NCBI GenBank assembly: GCA_021774205.1 | Contig: JAJFJI010000227.1 | Location: forward strand, 1-8,553 | Reading direction: 5' to 3' | Source of the DNA: Nitrosomonas sp. | GTDB lineage: Bacteria; Pseudomonadota; Gammaproteobacteria; Burkholderiales; Nitrosomonadaceae | DNA: 8,553 bases | Part shown: in pieces, positions 7,436-8,553 of the stretch | Position numbering within the stretch: the stretch's first letter is position 1 | How the letters are laid out: each line of letters starts with the position of its first letter | Notes under the pieces: model-generated | Databases searched by the model: none | What the model was told of the DNA's origin: nothing | Seen by the model: only the letters and a program-made list of their open reading frames with translations | Made by a program: the position numbers and the translations under genes

Positions 7436-7480
7436 ATCACCCAACTACGGCTCATGAGTATTGGGTGATAGCTATCCCAC
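7436..7480. repeat. Strong hairpin with a competing second hairpin in the glrK leader
   Basis: ATCACCCAA (7436-7444) and TTGGGTGAT (7461-7469) form a perfect 9-base stem with a 16-base loop, which can extend by TAC/GTA pairing. The TTGGGTGAT arm also takes part in a second, near-palindromic hairpin centred on ATAGCTAT (7468-7475) and closed by GGG/CCC, so the two structures exclude each other. No U-tract follows on either strand, so it is not a standard terminator. Confidence 0.55.
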
Positions 7481-7572
7481 CATTCATTTTGCACGAACAT
7501 AATAAAGAAGGATGAATGTAAGGCACTCATTAGAATCGTATACTAAAGCTGCATGCCCATCGCTTATTGTAC

Positions 7573-7589
7573 ATGAGAATCATTCTAAT
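7573..7589. promoter_or_regulatory. Fur-like inverted repeat
   Basis: ATGAGAATCATTCTAAT contains TGAGAAT-C-ATTCTAA, a 7-1-7 inverted repeat with one mismatch, much like the AATGAGAATCATTCTCATT form of Fur boxes in proteobacteria. It lies about 18-34 bases downstream of the start predicted from the sigma54-like promoter, a position that would block transcription. This is a motif match only. Confidence 0.4.
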
Positions 7590-7617
7590 TTCTAATATTT
7601 GGGTGTGTGTGACTTAG

Positions 7618-7634
7618 GCCAATTTTCGTGCCAA
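7618..7634 (-). promoter_or_regulatory. Sigma54-type promoter pointing towards glrK
   Basis: The minus strand reads TTGGCACGAAAATTGGC. It matches the -24 part TTGGCACG perfectly and the -12 part TTG, with G in place of C at the last conserved base (consensus TTGGCACG-N4-TTGC). Spacing from GG to the -12 dinucleotide is correct at 10 bases. The start of transcription would be near 7607. The downstream operon encodes a sigma54 activator, which makes the match more meaningful. Confidence 0.6.
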
Positions 7635-7693
7635 AAGTTCGTTAACAGATAGTTGCGGCTAATTTATATAGAAATATGACTGGGGAGTTCAGG

Positions 7694-7717
7694 AATTGAC
7701 AGAACAATTGACAGAAC
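7694..7717. repeat. Tandem 12-base repeat with GACA/TGTC half-sites, candidate GlrR-binding region
   Basis: AATTGACAGAAC occurs twice in perfect tandem (7694-7705, 7706-7717). It lies about 87-110 bases upstream of the start predicted from the sigma54-like element, a usual distance for NtrC-family activator sites. Each copy carries GACA, the half-site of the GlrR consensus TGTC-N10-GACA as I recall it from enterobacteria, though here the halves are direct and not inverted. The repeat lies only 11 bases past the stop of the acidic-protein gene. Confidence 0.45.
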
Positions 7718-7727
7718 TGGAATTTTG

Positions 7728-8231
7728 TTACTCGTAACGTAGAAATTCCTCTGCCAGCGCATCAGCGCCATAACTGTCGATCAAAGCTTCGATCTCCGCT
7801 AGTAATGTGTCGTCTTCATCTTCTTCTAACGTCCCTGTGCCAATCAAACTAGCTGACAGGCCCGATGTGATGGCATCTCTTACGGTTTCAAGTGTGGGTG
7901 GGGCTAGTTGATTGTCATCGTTCATTATTGTTTCAATGACGCGAGAAAGGGCTTCGCTGGCAATATCCTGTACAAAGTCGATGGCTGACGCTATTTCGTC
8001 GAATTCTTCAATTAATGCGTCCAACTCATCAAGCAACGATTCATTAATATCAAAATGATGCAGTTTTTCCGCTTCAGTGTATGCCGTTGATAATAAGCCA
8101 GTGACAAAAGCACGGACTGAGGCGAGTGTGATTGGTTGTTCCAGCTCTGTGTCGTTGATCAGAGTCTCAATTAATGCAGAAAGTTCAGGACTAACTCGAT
8201 TTGCAACATCTATTGAGTTACGAATAGTCAT
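7728..8231 (-). CDS. Acidic protein of unknown function with an internal duplication
   Basis: I do not recognise this family. It is 167 residues, strongly acidic, with no signal peptide, membrane segment or cysteine. It consists of two copies of one unit: residues 14-87 and 92-165 align with an offset of 78, then 77 after a one-residue indel. Matching landmarks are SPELSALIETLIND / SEALSRVIETIMND, P-x-TL-x-x-VR (33-40 / 111-118) and LLDELDALIEE / LLAEIEALIDS (66-76 / 143-153). The second copy carries LEEDEDD in its linker. The units look helical and probably pack as a tandem or intramolecular dimer. The start is ATG 8231 with AAGGA about eight bases upstream; the stop is TAA 7728-7730. It stands alone, and its 3' end abuts the glrK regulatory region. 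No strong promoter or terminator was found. Confidence 0.8.
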   Translation of the reverse strand: MTIRNSIDVANRVSPELSALIETLINDTELEQPITLASVRAFVTGLLSTAYTEAEKLHHFDINESLLDELDALIEEFDEIASAIDFVQDIASEALSRVIETIMNDDNQLAPPTLETVRDAITSGLSASLIGTGTLEEDEDDTLLAEIEALIDSYGADALAEEFLRYE

Positions 8232-8303
8232 GGTAGTTTCCTTAGTAGCAAATACAACGAAAGTAGCATATGTTTAACGCTTTCTATCGGTTGTTTCAGT
8301 GCG

Positions 8304-8329
8304 AATACTTTTATCGTGAATAAAGTATT
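8304..8329. repeat. Inverted repeat upstream of the acidic-protein gene
   Basis: AATACTTT (8304-8311) and AAAGTATT (8322-8329) form a perfect 8-base inverted repeat with a 10-base loop. It could be an operator for the acidic-protein gene, about 75-100 bases from its start, or a weak AT-rich hairpin. Confidence 0.4.
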
Positions 8330-8342
8330 TTATGGCAGCGAT

Positions 8343-8351
8343 TGCTATAAT
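8343..8351 (+). promoter_or_regulatory. Extended -10 promoter element, plus strand
   Basis: TGCTATAAT is a perfect extended -10 (TG-N-TATAAT). No good -35 is found 16-18 bases upstream. Transcription would run out of the window to the right from about 8358, towards a gene not seen here. Confidence 0.3.
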
Positions 8352-8553
8352 AAATAATGGGTTTGTTTGGTTTCTTTCTGGGTTTATTTTATCACTGGCT
8401 TTGCATTCTAATCAGGTTAAATTGTTTTTTTATCTGATCTGAATTTAATAGAAGATGATGAATTTATTTTTTATGAGGATGTTATTTGCTAAATTATTTT
8501 AAGTATGACAATGCTTGAAGATCGGTTTATATTGAATCGAAATTCTGCAGTTA

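Larger units (their letters stand above)
7392..7727. other. Non-coding region upstream of glrK: regulatory region or possible small RNA locus
   Basis: No gene is seen on either strand. On the minus strand, reading towards glrK, it holds a tandem 12-base repeat, a sigma54-like promoter, a Fur-like inverted repeat and hairpins. The distance from the predicted start (about 7607) to the glrK ATG is about 265 bases, an unusually long leader. In enterobacteria the small RNA gene glmY, itself a GlrR/sigma54 target, lies at this place. I see no sequence I could call GlmY and no clear U-tract terminator. A poor sigma70 candidate (GTAACA, 16 bases, TATTCT) lies closer to glrK. Confidence 0.55.
8232..8553. 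other. AT-rich intergenic region, no convincing gene
   Basis: This holds the Shine-Dalgarno of the acidic-protein gene, an inverted repeat at 8304-8329 and a perfect extended -10 sequence on the plus strand. From about 8360 to the right edge it is T-rich on the plus strand with many stops. No RNA gene or clear terminator was seen. Confidence 0.6.

Noticed and set aside
7696..7713. Two perfect TTGACA hexamers on the plus strand as -35 boxes
   Set aside because: No -10 lies 16-18 bases downstream (GGAATT, CTCGTA), and they would read against the acidic-protein gene. They are part of the tandem repeat.
8332..8346. TGGCAGCGATTGC as a plus-strand sigma54 promoter
   Set aside because: The spacing between the GG and GC elements is two bases too short.
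8456..8503. ATG-rich short frame (about 15 codons) near the right edge
   Set aside because: Too short, low complexity, no Shine-Dalgarno; AT-rich DNA gives such frames by chance.
1..8553. CRISPR arrays, tRNA/rRNA genes, insertion sequences, attachment sites
   Set aside because: I read the intergenic stretches for these and found no regular spaced repeats, cloverleaf-like sequence, transposase or flanking target duplications.

Overview
The window looks like chromosomal DNA of a Gram-negative proteobacterium of moderate G+C. The sensor-kinase cluster matches the GlrK/QseG/GlrR (QseE/QseG/QseF) group of beta- and gammaproteobacteria, and the umuDC pair and Mth938-type protein fit that too. A betaproteobacterium, perhaps Nitrosomonas-like, is my best guess; it rests on overall impression and not on a database match.

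Layout from left to right. (1) 1-1211, minus strand: the first ~403 codons of a dicarboxylate/acidic amino acid:cation symporter (DAACS family), whose 3' end lies beyond the left edge. (2) 1236-3085, minus: a umuD-umuC operon for translesion DNA polymerase V with an ATGA stop/start overlap. The symporter follows umuC on the same strand after only 24 bases, so the three genes may be co-transcribed. A good sigma70 promoter sits just upstream of umuD. (3) 3426-3794, plus: a small Mth938/NDUFAF3-type protein starting at TTG and ending in a hairpin terminator. (4) 3816-7340, minus: glrK (sensor kinase), a QseG-like outer-membrane lipoprotein and glrR (sigma54-activating response regulator), in the order known from enterobacteria; the kinase and lipoprotein genes overlap by ATGA. 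(5) 7392-7727: a non-coding stretch with a sigma54-like promoter pointing at glrK, a tandem 12-base repeat carrying GACA/TGTC half-sites at upstream-activator distance, a Fur-like inverted repeat and strong hairpins. (6) 7728-8231, minus: a very acidic unrecognised protein built from two copies of a ~75-residue unit. (7) 8232-8553: AT-rich sequence with no convincing gene.

How the parts work together. GlrK should sense an envelope signal, perhaps with the lipoprotein, and phosphorylate GlrR, which drives sigma54 promoters. The sigma54-like element directly upstream of glrK suggests that the system controls its own operon or an RNA in the glrK leader; this occupies the place where enterobacteria carry the GlrR target gene glmY. 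The UmuD here has an N-terminal extension resembling a small DNA-binding domain, and the umuD promoter carries two similar TGATA(T)CTGA elements, so a self-cleaving autorepressor is plausible. Both regulatory proposals are inferences from sequence alone.
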